Shown piece by piece: positions 18,333 to 27,087 of a stretch of 64,000 nucleotides of DNA (the stretch's first letter is position 1; each line of letters starts with the position of its first letter). The stretch is from Halovulum sp039190275 (GTDB lineage: Bacteria > Pseudomonadota > Alphaproteobacteria > Rhodobacterales > Rhodobacteraceae), in NCBI GenBank assembly GCA_039190275.1, contig JBCCYF010000001.1:73186-137185 (forward strand). The letters run 5' to 3'. The notes under the pieces were generated by a model. The model was given only the letters and a program-made list of their open reading frames with translations, searched no databases and was not told the DNA's origin. Made by a program: the position numbers and the translations under genes.

Positions 18333-18364
18333 GCGGGTCCCCGCTTGGGGAACCAGGGACCCGC
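18333..18364. repeat. stem-loop A, related to stem-loop B
   Basis: A nine-base perfect stem (GCGGGTCCC with GGGACCCGC) encloses a 14-base loop containing CTTGGGG. Loop, stem and the following bases (ending CATGGG) resemble stem-loop B at 18863-18896, about 530 bp away in the same orientation, so the two look like diverged copies of one element. Confidence 0.6.
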
Positions 18365-18862
18365 TTCTACATGGGACCGCCCAAAAAGGATCGAACCCAT
18401 ATAGAGACGTCCGCTTGTGCGACACAAAACACACATGCGAACGGGTGTGCCCAACCCGAAGACCCGGAAGATAGGGACGGCCTGATGCAAGACGCATTGG
18501 GGAAGCCGGGCAAAAACAGCGCCCGGCGGCGTCCACAGAGGCATGTGCCCTTATCGGATCATACGGTGTCTGAGTGGGCGGGGCATGCGGTGTTTTTCTT
18601 GTCCGAACAGCCCCGGCGTTCCTATACCCAACGCCGCGTCTCAGCCGCAAACCGCGAAGGCTGGGACCCGCAAACACGTGACTTACCTTACGGAAGAAAT
18701 ACGGCAAGCGGCGGGGGCGCTGTGCAAAACAATTGCCGTCCATGTATTGGGGTGGTGCGCGCCATGCATTTGCATGGCGAGACGCTGCCAGTATGCATCG
18801 GTCGGGATGCCGAATGCATGGGGCAAATACCTGTAAAGTCTAAGCACGGAGGGTTTGTAGGT

Positions 18863-18896
18863 GCGCGGGTCCTCCTTGGGGGACGAGGACCCGCGC
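18863..18896. repeat. stem-loop B, related to stem-loop A
   Basis: A twelve-base perfect stem (GCGCGGGTCCTC with GAGGACCCGCGC) encloses a ten-base loop containing CTTGGGG. It directly follows another helix (ACCTGTAAA at 18829 with TTTGTAGGT at 18854). No U-run follows on either strand, so it is not a standard terminator. Confidence 0.65.
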
Positions 18897-19013
18897 CTGC
18901 ATGGGCGCACCAACCGTGGTGCTAGCCTGCAGTCGGTGTCGGCCCGGTAAACTGGTGCAGCCAGGACCAACAATTGTCCACTCTGACAGCCCCGGGGTCG
19001 CAGCAGCAGTGCG

Positions 19014-19069
19014 GGCAACACAACTTGGGGGGCCAGCCGCTGGGGGGTGCGGCTGGCATTGTGTTTGCC
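19014..19069. repeat. long bulged hairpin
   Basis: An inner perfect nine-base stem, GCCAGCCGC (19032-19040) with GCGGCTGGC (19049-19057), carries a G-rich loop. An outer stem pairs GGCAACACAA (19014-19023) with TTGTGTTTGCC (19059-19069) with one bulged base. It resembles a structured RNA helix rather than a terminator. Confidence 0.6.
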
Positions 19070-19255
19070 TGCAACTGGAGACCGCCTCGGTGGCCAGTTT
19101 ATTCTAGAGTGGTAAGCTGTCAGGGCGGGAGGAATGATTTACCCTGGTGAGCTTGGGGCAATAAGTACATTGGGTTTATTAATTATCCAACTGCGTACCC
19201 CACTGCACTTGATCGCGTGGCTTACGCTGGGTCACCCTAAGACCTGCGGATGGGA

Positions 19256-19999
19256 TCAATACCCGCGCACAAGCCCGTTTCCAAGTGCTTGAACTGCCGC
19301 GGAAATTCGATTTGAAGTCCCCAGTTTCAGGAACACGCGCCGCAGGTACGCATCGACCGTATGTGGCGAGATGTCCATAATATCAGCGATTACGCCATTG
19401 CTTTTGCCGCGAACCACCCACCGCAGCAATTCCGCTTCACGCTCGGACAGTGAAGGTGGCTCGGGCAGTTGTTCGCGCTGCAGGCGGCAGTACCGTAGGT
19501 GCGCTGTCTGGCATACGGCCTGATACTTGAACATGTCCGGGGCATCGACAGTGCTGCGACCGAACCCGAGCCCGAAGTACCCATTCCGGCTATTGGGTCC
19601 GAAAACCGGGATGGCCAGGCCGTCCCCCAGCGTCTGAAAGTCGGCACGCGCCATGAAGGCTTCTTCCTTGTCGGACAGCGTGCGAAGAGTGCGGATGTTG
19701 CTCCACCTGAATGGCGTTTCGGTCGCGCCGGCGGCCGCCACGATCGGGTCGTCGCGGTAAAGCTTTTCGGCGATATAGCACTTGACCCATTCCTCGGGAA
19801 AACCGTGAGCTGCAACACGCACCCGACCCTCATCGGCGGATCCCAGCGGAGGAAGGTGGTGGTAAGAGACCTGTTTGAAGCCCGAGGCCAGAAAATATTC
19901 TACTGCAGCGTGCCACAACTGTTCGGCCCAGGCCGCGCCTACAGACGCGGAAAAGAAGGACTCGAGTGCCGGATCAGAGCGTTTCGTTCCTAGTGCCAT
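19256..19999 (-). CDS. LuxR-family regulator with autoinducer-binding domain
   Basis: 247-residue transcription factor. The N-terminal domain has the acyl-homoserine-lactone pocket residues in the expected pattern: W71, Y75, D84, P85 and W99 (PEEWVKCYIAEKLYRDDP). The C-terminal helix-turn-helix from about residue 183 reads SEREAELLRWVVRGKSNGVI and HTVDAYLRRVFLKLGTSNRI. No luxI-type synthase is present in the window, so it may be a solo receptor or have its synthase elsewhere. It is divergent from the CPBP protease gene. Targets and signal are unknown. Confidence 0.92.
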   Translation of the reverse strand: MALGTKRSDPALESFFSASVGAAWAEQLWHAAVEYFLASGFKQVSYHHLPPLGSADEGRVRVAAHGFPEEWVKCYIAEKLYRDDPIVAAAGATETPFRWSNIRTLRTLSDKEEAFMARADFQTLGDGLAIPVFGPNSRNGYFGLGFGRSTVDAPDMFKYQAVCQTAHLRYCRLQREQLPEPPSLSEREAELLRWVVRGKSNGVIADIMDISPHTVDAYLRRVFLKLGTSNRISAAVQALGNGLVRGY

Positions 20000-20120
20000 G
20001 CCAAAATGATCTGGTGTTAGAATTGCTTTACCTTAGGTCACCTTACTCGCATTCATAGTTTTGTCCGAGTTGTTTGTTCAACCGTTTCAATAAAATGTGC
20101 ATTTTCCCGAGGCAATGCGG

Positions 20121-21035
20121 ATGAGAAAGCTGTTTGAAGAGTATGTTGCCGGCTGCGCTGTGTTCGCACCGCGGGCCAGTGTCTGGCGGATGGTGCTGGT
20201 CGTGGCCAGCGCGGTCGCGGGTCAGGTGGTCGCGACAGTCGCTGTCTTTCCTCTATTTGCGTTTTTCGTGTCTATGGCCACGGAGCAGCCCTTTGATGCG
20301 GAACTCGCAAAGCTGAGTGCGCTGGGCTCGCCACTGGCATTGGTCGCTGCACTGACGTCATTTCTTGGCAGTATTCTATTTGTCTGGGGTTCGGTTCGCC
20401 TTTTGCACGGGATCAACCCCCGGGCATTGCTGTCATTCCGGTATCGGTTTGAATGGCGCGACATGCTGATTGGATTTGCCGCTGTCATCGGGATCGGTAT
20501 CGTCGCGGTGCTGCTGTCGCTACCAGTGCAGGCATATGTTCCGAATGTCAGTTGGCCGGTCTGGCTGTTTTGGGTGGGTCCGGTCCTGGCCGTGACCCTT
20601 ATCCAGGTTTTCGCCGAGGAGTTGCTGTTTCGTGGGTACCTTCAGTCTCATCTTGCCGCCCGTTTTGCCAATCCGCTGATCTGGATGGGAGTTCCGTCGG
20701 TTCTTTTCGGTGCAGCCCACATTGGCAACGCAGCCGCCTTTGGATCCAATGCCTGGCTGGTTCTTCTGGCACCGACACTGGTCGGACTGATCGCGGCTGA
20801 CGTTACGGCGCGCACCGGCGGGATCGCGGCTGCGGTCGGCATCCATCTGGGCAACAACGCACTGGGTTTGCTTCTGGTCGCGGTGCCAGGCCCCTTCGGG
20901 GTTGTCAGCCTCTTTACCCATCCGCTTGATCTGAGTGATGCGGCGTCGGTCCGGCCATTCATCTTGATGAACATCGCCGTCATTCTGGTCGGCTATGGCC
21001 TGTGGCTGCTCTACCTGCGCCTGCGCGCCCGGTGA
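20121..21035 (+). CDS. CPBP family intramembrane metalloprotease
   Basis: Membrane-embedded protease family related to CAAX prenyl proteases and bacteriocin-immunity proteins. The signature EELLFRGYLQ places the catalytic Glu pair at about residues 166-167, with the later metal-ligand positions in FGAAHIGN and GIHLGNN. About eight hydrophobic segments are visible in 304 residues. I prefer the ATG at 20121 because GAGG lies eight bases upstream; ATG 20115 or GTG 20097 are also in frame. The physiological substrate is unknown. It is divergent from the LuxR-type gene and 57 bp before accD. Confidence 0.88.
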   Translation: MRKLFEEYVAGCAVFAPRASVWRMVLVVASAVAGQVVATVAVFPLFAFFVSMATEQPFDAELAKLSALGSPLALVAALTSFLGSILFVWGSVRLLHGINPRALLSFRYRFEWRDMLIGFAAVIGIGIVAVLLSLPVQAYVPNVSWPVWLFWVGPVLAVTLIQVFAEELLFRGYLQSHLAARFANPLIWMGVPSVLFGAAHIGNAAAFGSNAWLVLLAPTLVGLIAADVTARTGGIAAAVGIHLGNNALGLLLVAVPGPFGVVSLFTHPLDLSDAASVRPFILMNIAVILVGYGLWLLYLRLRAR

Positions 21036-21092
21036 TTGCAACACTGCGGCGAGGTGGTTAAGTAAGCGCCGAAGCACTGAGGCAGGCGCACC

Positions 21093-22037
21093 ATGAACTG
21101 GATTTCGAACTATGTTCGCCCAAAGATAAACTCGCTCTTCTCGCGCCGGGAAGTGCCTGAAAACCTGTGGACCAAATGCGATGAATGCGGGCAGATGCTG
21201 TTTCATCGCGAACTCAGTGACGCGTTGAATGTCTGTCCGAACTGCAACCATCATATGTACATCAGCCCGCGTCAGCGGATGGCCAATCTGTTCGATGGAG
21301 GTCTGTACACGGATGTACCCGTACCGGAACCGCTGACAGATCCGCTGAATTTTCGGGATCAGAAGCGGTACACAGACCGTTTGCGAGATGCGCGGCGCGA
21401 CAGTGAGGGTCATGATGCGATGCTGGTCGGTGAGGGCGCGGTCGGGCGGCTGAAGACCATCATAGCGGTGCAAGACTATAAGTTCATGTCGGGCTCGATG
21501 GGTATGTTCGTCGGCAATGCGATTGTCGCTGCGGCAGAACGCGCTGTGGAACTGGGATGTCCGATGGTCCTGTTTTCGGCAGCGGGTGGTGCGCGCATGC
21601 AGGAGGGGATCCTGTCGCTGATGCAGATGCCCCGTTCGACGGTGGCCGTGCAAATGCTAAAGGAGGCGCGGCTTCCCTATATCGTCGTGCTGACCAATGC
21701 CACCACAGGAGGTGTGACCGCCAGCTATGCGATGCTGGGCGATGTACAGATCGCCGAGCCGAACGCACTGATCTGTTTTGCCGGTCCCCGCGTGATTGAG
21801 CAAACCATTCGCGAGACGTTGCCCGAGGGATTTCAGCGGGCGGAATACCTGCTGGACCACGGCATGCTGGATCGGGTCGTCGATCGCAAGGATATGCGGG
21901 TCGAATTGGGAACGATCCTGCACATTCTGATGAAGCAGCCGCCGATGGTCCGGGGCGATCTTCCGGCTCCGAGCATTCCCGAAGACACCCTCGCCGAACC
22001 GGCGCCCTCACAACCACCGCAGGACCCGGCCGCGTGA
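21093..22037 (+). CDS. accD: acetyl-CoA carboxylase carboxyltransferase subunit beta
   Basis: Transfers the carboxyl group from biotin to acetyl-CoA, the first step of fatty acid synthesis, together with AccA. The N-terminal zinc ribbon is complete (C29, C32, C48, C51; spacing C-x2-C-x15-C-x2-C), and the carboxyltransferase fold follows (GSMGMFVGNAIVAAAERAVE, then SAAGGARMQEG). The C-terminal 25 residues form a Pro/Ala-rich tail. It overlaps folC by four bases (GTGA), the conserved accD-folC arrangement. Confidence 0.97.
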   Translation: MNWISNYVRPKINSLFSRREVPENLWTKCDECGQMLFHRELSDALNVCPNCNHHMYISPRQRMANLFDGGLYTDVPVPEPLTDPLNFRDQKRYTDRLRDARRDSEGHDAMLVGEGAVGRLKTIIAVQDYKFMSGSMGMFVGNAIVAAAERAVELGCPMVLFSAAGGARMQEGILSLMQMPRSTVAVQMLKEARLPYIVVLTNATTGGVTASYAMLGDVQIAEPNALICFAGPRVIEQTIRETLPEGFQRAEYLLDHGMLDRVVDRKDMRVELGTILHILMKQPPMVRGDLPAPSIPEDTLAEPAPSQPPQDPAA

Positions 22038-23302
22038 CCGGACCATCCAGCGACCTTCTATTGCATCGCATGATGGGGCTGCACCCCAAGGTGATAGACC
22101 TGTCACTTGGCCGGATGCACCGCCTCCTGGGGGCCCTTGGCCATCCCGAACGCAAGATACCGCCCGCCATTCATATTGCCGGTACAAATGGCAAAGGGTC
22201 AACGCAGGCAATGATCCGTGCCGGGCTGGAAGGGGCGGGTTATGTCACGCATGCCTACACCTCCCCCCATTTGGCGCGGTTTCACGAGCGGATCACCGTA
22301 TCCGGTTCAACCATTGATGAGCAGGCGCTAACCGAGATCTTGGCGGTATGCGAGGATGCAAATCAGGGGCGTCCGATCACCTATTTTGAGATCACGACGG
22401 CCGCCGCCTTTGTCGCCTTCGCGCAGTCCAAAGCGGACTACACCCTGTTGGAGGTCGGTCTGGGCGGGCGGCTCGACGCGACGAATGTGGTGGCGCCCGC
22501 GGTGTCGGTGATCACACCGGTATCCTATGACCATCAGCAGTTTCTGGGGGACAGCCTGACGCAGATCGCCGGGGAAAAGGCGGGCATCCTGAAATCCGGC
22601 GTTCCCGCGGTGATTGCGCCGCAACACGCCGAAGCGGAAGCGGTCATCGATGCCGTCGTCGACCGCAAGGGGATCGAGGCAAGCTGGGGCAACCGTGCTT
22701 GGCAGGTTTGGGAGGAACACGGCCGCATGGCGTTTCAGGATCAAAGCGGGTTGCTGGACCTCCCGCTGCCTAAGTTGATCGGCGCACATCAGGTGGTGAA
22801 CGCAGGAACGGCTCTGGCAACGTTAAAGCAGCTTGGGGTCGGGGACGCGGAACGTGCGGTGACCGATGCCAACTGGCCCGCCCGCCTGCAAAGGTTGAGG
22901 ACAGGTCCGCTTGTCGAGCTTGCCGAAAAGGCCGAGCTGTATCTGGATGGGGGTCACAACCCCGCGGCCGGCGAAGCGCTGTCCGAAGCACTGACCCGTC
23001 TGCCGCGCCGCCCCTTGTATTTGATCTGCGGCATGCTCAAGACGAAGGATGTGCAGGGATACCTGCGTCCGCTTGTCTCTGTCGCTAAGGGTGTTCGGAC
23101 CGTGTCCATTCCCGGAGAAACGGCGACTTTGTCCGCAGATGATACGGCACAGGCAGCCGTGGCGGCGGGGTTTGCTGCCGCCTCAGCCGCGTCCAGTGTT
23201 GCCGAGGGGATCGCGCAGATCATGGCTGAAGATCCGCACGCACGGGTACTGATTTGTGGATCGCTGTATCTGGCGGGGGTGGTTCTGCGCGAGAACGGCT
23301 AG
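22034..23302 (+). CDS. folC: bifunctional folylpolyglutamate/dihydrofolate synthase
   Basis: Adds glutamate to dihydropteroate and to folates. The 422-residue protein has the Mur-ligase-type P-loop GTNGKGSTQAMI near residue 48, the following YTSPHLARFHERI, and the C-terminal LDGGHNPAAGEAL motif. It starts with a GTG that overlaps the accD stop, so translation is coupled. A hairpin lies just after its stop, between it and the convergent trxA gene. Confidence 0.96.
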   Translation: MTGPSSDLLLHRMMGLHPKVIDLSLGRMHRLLGALGHPERKIPPAIHIAGTNGKGSTQAMIRAGLEGAGYVTHAYTSPHLARFHERITVSGSTIDEQALTEILAVCEDANQGRPITYFEITTAAAFVAFAQSKADYTLLEVGLGGRLDATNVVAPAVSVITPVSYDHQQFLGDSLTQIAGEKAGILKSGVPAVIAPQHAEAEAVIDAVVDRKGIEASWGNRAWQVWEEHGRMAFQDQSGLLDLPLPKLIGAHQVVNAGTALATLKQLGVGDAERAVTDANWPARLQRLRTGPLVELAEKAELYLDGGHNPAAGEALSEALTRLPRRPLYLICGMLKTKDVQGYLRPLVSVAKGVRTVSIPGETATLSADDTAQAAVAAGFAAASAASSVAEGIAQIMAEDPHARVLICGSLYLAGVVLRENG

Positions 23303-23334
23303 AACCCACTGATATGTTGGACGACAGGATTGGA

Positions 23335-23350
23335 TGGGCGGAACCGCCCA
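23335..23350. terminator. possible bidirectional terminator between folC and trxA
   Basis: TGGGCGG and CCGCCCA form a short palindrome in the 69-bp gap between the convergent folC and trxA genes. It could stop transcription from either side, but no long U-run follows on either strand, so Rho-independent termination would be weak. Confidence 0.35.
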
Positions 23351-23371
23351 ACCACCAATGCCATCCTTGGA

Positions 23372-23692
23372 TCAGATCGCGTCTTCGATCCAGCCTTGCA
23401 GCGCGGCCTTGGGGGCTGCACCGGTCTTGTTGCTGACCACCTTCCCGTCTTTAAACAGGAACAGCGCCGGGATACCGCGCACACCCAATTGGCTGGGTGA
23501 GCCCGGGTTTTCATCAACATTCACCTTTGCGATCTTGACCTTGCCGTCGAACTCTTCGCTCAATTCCTCAAGTGCGGGTCCGATCTGCTTGCAGGGTCCG
23601 CACCATTCAGCCCAAAAGTCCACAACCACCGGAATATCCGATTTCACAACCTCGTCGTCAAAGGTTCCGTCGGTTACCTTTACTGTAGCCAT
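23372..23692 (-). CDS. trxA: thioredoxin
   Basis: 106-residue cytoplasmic thioredoxin with the active site WCGPC (C31, C34) and the cis-Pro loop GVRGIPALFLFKDG. The start at 23692 has AGGAGG six bases upstream and gives the standard N-terminus; the open frame runs further to 23761 into the addA 3' end. It follows addA in the same direction with 65 bp between, a common order in Rhodobacterales. Confidence 0.97.
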   Translation of the reverse strand: MATVKVTDGTFDDEVVKSDIPVVVDFWAEWCGPCKQIGPALEELSEEFDGKVKIAKVNVDENPGSPSQLGVRGIPALFLFKDGKVVSNKTGAAPKAALQGWIEDAI

Positions 23693-23757
23693 CTTTGGCC
23701 TCCTGAACACTGCAATCCTCTCACTGTTCTGAAAACTAGGGAGGCGCCCCCCACGGG

Positions 23758-26700
23758 TCAATGGGTAGTGCCGGATTGCAACACCACACTCACGGCATCG
23801 TGGTGCAGTTCGCTAAAGCCGCCGGTTGTTGTCCAGAGCACGCCTGCCCGAATGCGGTGCTCAGGATAGACTTCGGCCATGGCGACCGCATAGAGCGCAA
23901 GCTGACCTGCGATCGCGGCGGGCAACTGCCTGGGCGGATGGGCATTGGACTTATAGTCGATGATCCAGACGTCATGGTCGGTGATCACCAGGCGGTCGAT
24001 TTGCCCCCTCATAAGACGCCCGCCCAGGCCCGCGACCCGCCCCGCCACCGGTACTTCGGTCAGGGCCCCCGCGGCAAACATCCAGGACAGAGCGGGGGTC
24101 GTGATCAGGCGCCTTGCGGCCGAGATCAAATCTGTCCACGTATGCTCGGGCACTGTGTCTTCTAGCGCCGACAGCAGGCCTCGAGCGGCCGCGTCCCACT
24201 CCCCGGGCGACAGTCCGGGCAAACGCTCCAGAAGCCGGTGCAGGGCCAGCCCTTCGCGGCGGGCGGTTTCTGCACCGGCGGGGCTGCGCGGCGCGGCGGT
24301 ACTTACTTCGTCTGCTGTACCGGGCAGAAAATCCGCACCATCCCGGGACGGAAGGATTGGTGCCTCGGGGTTTACCGGTGCGGGCGGCGCGGACGTGACC
24401 CATGGCGGCGGCGATGGGACATGCACTGCGCCTGTGGGGACTTTCGCGAGTGTCCCGGGCGACCACCGGTGCTGTTGCACAAGATTGCCCGTGGTCGCAT
24501 CCGCTGCGCCGCAGCTCTCCAACGCCTGTTGCACCGCCGCATACCAGCTGCCTTCACGTGGTGTGTCGCCTGCTCCGGCGACAACCAGCCATTGCTCGGC
24601 ACGTGTCATCGCCACATACAGCAGGCGCCACCGCTCCTCCGCGTCGAGGGCCTTTCGTTGTGCGCTCGCCTCGCGTAGCACACGCGGCCGTCCCTGTTCG
24701 TTTGTGACCTTCAGGGTCGCCAGATCCGCCCCCAGCGGGATAAGGGCATCGTTATTGGCGTCGCTGGGGTTGCCGGTATCGGGAAGGATGACAACGGGCG
24801 CTTCAAGACCCTTCGCGCCATGGACGGTCATCACACGTACTTCCCCCGTTCCCGCGTCTAGCTGGCGCTTCACCTCGGGGTTTCCCTGGCTCATCCATGC
24901 CAGAAAACCGGTAAGGCTTGGCGGCTCGGACCGCTCGTACTCAAGTGCCAGGTCCAGCAGGGCGTCGACCGCCTCCATCGCTTCGGGCCCCAGGCGCGCA
25001 GCCACGCGACCGGCGGCGCCGTGCCGGATCAGGATCCTGTTCAACAGCTCAAAGGGGCGCAGGTAGTCAGCGGTCCTGCGCAGGTCGTCGACGATCTCCC
25101 ACGCCATCGGGAAATCCTCTGCCCTGGTTTCAAGGCTGCGGATCAGCGTCCCGTCACGGCCATGCGCAAGGGAAAAGAGGTCCTGCTCGCTCAACTGAAA
25201 CAGCGGGGACCGCAGCGCTGCCGCAAAGTTCAGGTCGTCGGACTCGGTGTTGATTGCGCAAAGCAGTCCCAGCAGGTCCTTTACGATCAGCTGGTCATTG
25301 ACCCTAAGGCGGTCGGCACCGGCCACCGGTACTTTGGCGGCGGCAAGCGCCGAAAGGATCGCGCGAAACATCGTACCGCGACTGCGGACCAGGATTAGAA
25401 AATCGCCCGCTGCAACCGCGCGCCCGCTACCGGGGAGTTCGACGTGTCGTTCCAGTTTATCGGCGATCCAGTCTGCGAGCTTGCCCGCCAGAAGGCTCGT
25501 CGCACTCCCCGATCGGTCGTAGTCGACCGGATCATCCCAGGGACTGTCCGGCGCGTCTGGATCCTTTTCCTGCCACGGCCAAAGTTCCACCCGACCGGGG
25601 AGTTCGGATTTGAAGGCCAGATGATCCGCGGTCGCGATACCTGGGAGTGCAGCAAAGGTCTGGTCCACCACCTCGAGAATGGGCGCGGCCGAACGGAATG
25701 AATGCAGCAGATCGCATCGCTCCAACGCATCGTCGGCATCTGTGAGTGCATCGGAATAGCGTTGCTCCTGAGCCCCAAAGGCGGCGGGGTCGGCCCCCTG
25801 AAAGGAATAGATCGATTGCTTGCTATCCCCGACGACAAAGACGGTGCGTGCGCGATCCGTGGTCCCCGCACCCGCGAAGAACTCTTGTGTGAGGGCATCT
25901 ATCACCCGCCATTGTGCCGGGCTGGTGTCTTGCGCCTCATCAACCAGCAGGTGGTGGATGCCGCCGTCCAGGCGGTAGCGGACCCAATCGGCCGCATCGC
26001 TTTGGCTGAGCAAACTGTCCGTTGCACGGATCATGTCATCGAATTCCAGCACCCCAAGGGATTGTTTGGCTGCGTCGTATGCGGGCACAAAGCCTTGGGC
26101 GAATTCCAGCAGTGCTTGGGTTTGTTCCAATGCAGCTACGGTCCGCTGATGATCCAGCGTGTCGCTCACGGCCTGCGCCAACGTCTGCATGTGCTCGGGT
26201 GCGTTCGGCACAATGGCCGTCAACGCCTTTGTGCCCAGGTGCTGTGTTTTTGGACCACCTTCGGCATTCACGAAAAACCTGCTGAGTTGCTCAAGGCTGT
26301 CGTTGGCGCCTGTGCGCAGGGCGCGTATGGCGGCGAGCGCTTTCTTTTCGGTGGTACCGCCATGCGTTGATATCCCGGCAATCAGCGCATCCAGTTCGTG
26401 TGGTGACAGCGCGGTTGTCAAATCCGGGACCGGCGCATTCAGTCCAAATGCCCGGATCACGGTGTCGCTGGAAGGGGCGAGCACCAGCCGGTCGCGGTGC
26501 CGGATGATTTCCGCCAAGGTCTCGGCCAGTGCCAGGTCCTTGCGGGACAGATATGGGGCGATCCGGTCAAAACCGCCGTTGGCCTTGCCCGCCAGTTCGT
26601 CGAGCACCCGCATGCGCAACCGGGCAGCGCCGCGTTCCTCAAGCACCTGAAAACCCGGGACCACACCGGCCTCGAGCGGAAAGCGGCGCAGCTGCGTCTC

Positions 26701-27087
26701 GCAAAACGCATGGATGGTCTGGATCTTAAGACCGCCCGGCGCCTCAAGCGCGCGCGCAAACAGGGTGCGCGCGCGCGCCAGATCCCGGTCCGATATGCCA
26801 AGCCGCGCCTCATCCAGTGTTCCCAGCGCGGTACGCAGCGCTGTGTCGGGCAGCATCGACCACTGGCCGAGCCGTTGAAACAGTCGGTTCTGCATCTCGC
26901 CCGCCGCGGCTTTGGTATAGGTCAGACAGAGGATGCGTTGCGGATCGACACCGTGCAAAAGCAAGCGCGCGACACGGTCTGTCAGAACCCGTGTCTTACC
27001 CGAGCCTGCGTTCGCGGACACCCAGGACGAACGATCCGGGCGCCCGGCACGGATTTGTGCCTCGGTGGCGCTGTCGCGGCGCGTCAT
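23758..27087 (-). CDS. addA: double-strand break repair helicase AddA
   Basis: UvrD/RecB-like helicase-nuclease subunit that resects broken DNA ends for RecA. The 1109 residues include Walker A (SANAGSGKTRVL) close to the N-terminus, Walker B (LLVDEAQDTSPAQW), the SF1 motif GDSKQSIYSFQGADP, VMTVHGAKGLEAPVV, and a C-terminal RecB-type nuclease core (VWIIDYKSNAHPP). The ATG at 27087 overlaps the addB stop by four bases (ATGA); an upstream in-frame start at 27126 would overlap addB more deeply. Confidence 0.95.
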   Translation of the reverse strand: MTRRDSATEAQIRAGRPDRSSWVSANAGSGKTRVLTDRVARLLLHGVDPQRILCLTYTKAAAGEMQNRLFQRLGQWSMLPDTALRTALGTLDEARLGISDRDLARARTLFARALEAPGGLKIQTIHAFCETQLRRFPLEAGVVPGFQVLEERGAARLRMRVLDELAGKANGGFDRIAPYLSRKDLALAETLAEIIRHRDRLVLAPSSDTVIRAFGLNAPVPDLTTALSPHELDALIAGISTHGGTTEKKALAAIRALRTGANDSLEQLSRFFVNAEGGPKTQHLGTKALTAIVPNAPEHMQTLAQAVSDTLDHQRTVAALEQTQALLEFAQGFVPAYDAAKQSLGVLEFDDMIRATDSLLSQSDAADWVRYRLDGGIHHLLVDEAQDTSPAQWRVIDALTQEFFAGAGTTDRARTVFVVGDSKQSIYSFQGADPAAFGAQEQRYSDALTDADDALERCDLLHSFRSAAPILEVVDQTFAALPGIATADHLAFKSELPGRVELWPWQEKDPDAPDSPWDDPVDYDRSGSATSLLAGKLADWIADKLERHVELPGSGRAVAAGDFLILVRSRGTMFRAILSALAAAKVPVAGADRLRVNDQLIVKDLLGLLCAINTESDDLNFAAALRSPLFQLSEQDLFSLAHGRDGTLIRSLETRAEDFPMAWEIVDDLRRTADYLRPFELLNRILIRHGAAGRVAARLGPEAMEAVDALLDLALEYERSEPPSLTGFLAWMSQGNPEVKRQLDAGTGEVRVMTVHGAKGLEAPVVILPDTGNPSDANNDALIPLGADLATLKVTNEQGRPRVLREASAQRKALDAEERWRLLYVAMTRAEQWLVVAGAGDTPREGSWYAAVQQALESCGAADATTGNLVQQHRWSPGTLAKVPTGAVHVPSPPPWVTSAPPAPVNPEAPILPSRDGADFLPGTADEVSTAAPRSPAGAETARREGLALHRLLERLPGLSPGEWDAAARGLLSALEDTVPEHTWTDLISAARRLITTPALSWMFAAGALTEVPVAGRVAGLGGRLMRGQIDRLVITDHDVWIIDYKSNAHPPRQLPAAIAGQLALYAVAMAEVYPEHRIRAGVLWTTTGGFSELHHDAVSVVLQSGTTH

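Larger units (their letters stand above)
18258..19255 (+). other. 1 kb non-coding region dense in stem-loops
   Basis: No open frame here looks like a protein: those present are short and their composition does not resemble neighbouring genes. The region instead holds many perfect or near-perfect inverted repeats: 18333-18364 (9 bp), 18505-18527 (7 bp), 18614-18636 (7 bp), 18701-18739 (7 bp, long loop), 18761-18778 (8 bp), 18793-18819, 18829-18862 (9 pairs including wobbles), 18863-18896 (12 bp) and 19014-19069. The word CTTGGGG occurs four times (18344, 18875, 19024, 19152), twice in hairpin loops. Its strand is unknown; it may encode one or more structured RNAs. Confidence 0.5.

Noticed and set aside
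18380..18420. tRNA T-loop-like sequence (GGTTCGATCC on the minus strand)
   Set aside because: The bases on each side cannot form the T-stem or an acceptor stem, and no anticodon arm is present.
18131..18925. 264-residue plus-strand open frame crossing the ilvD start and the non-coding region
   Set aside because: Begins antisense inside ilvD and its residues show no domain; the strong hairpins beneath it argue for non-coding DNA.
18921..19010. resemblance to a cobalamin riboswitch core
   Set aside because: The box sequences do not match in order, and no cobalamin-related gene follows on either strand.
20000..20060. lux-box-like ACCTTAGGT upstream of the LuxR-type gene
   Set aside because: Too short and not the 18-20 bp spacing of a lux box; could be chance.
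20520..21653. 377-residue minus-strand open frame
   Set aside because: Antisense to the CPBP gene and accD; low-complexity, His/Arg/Gln-rich translation typical of shadow frames.
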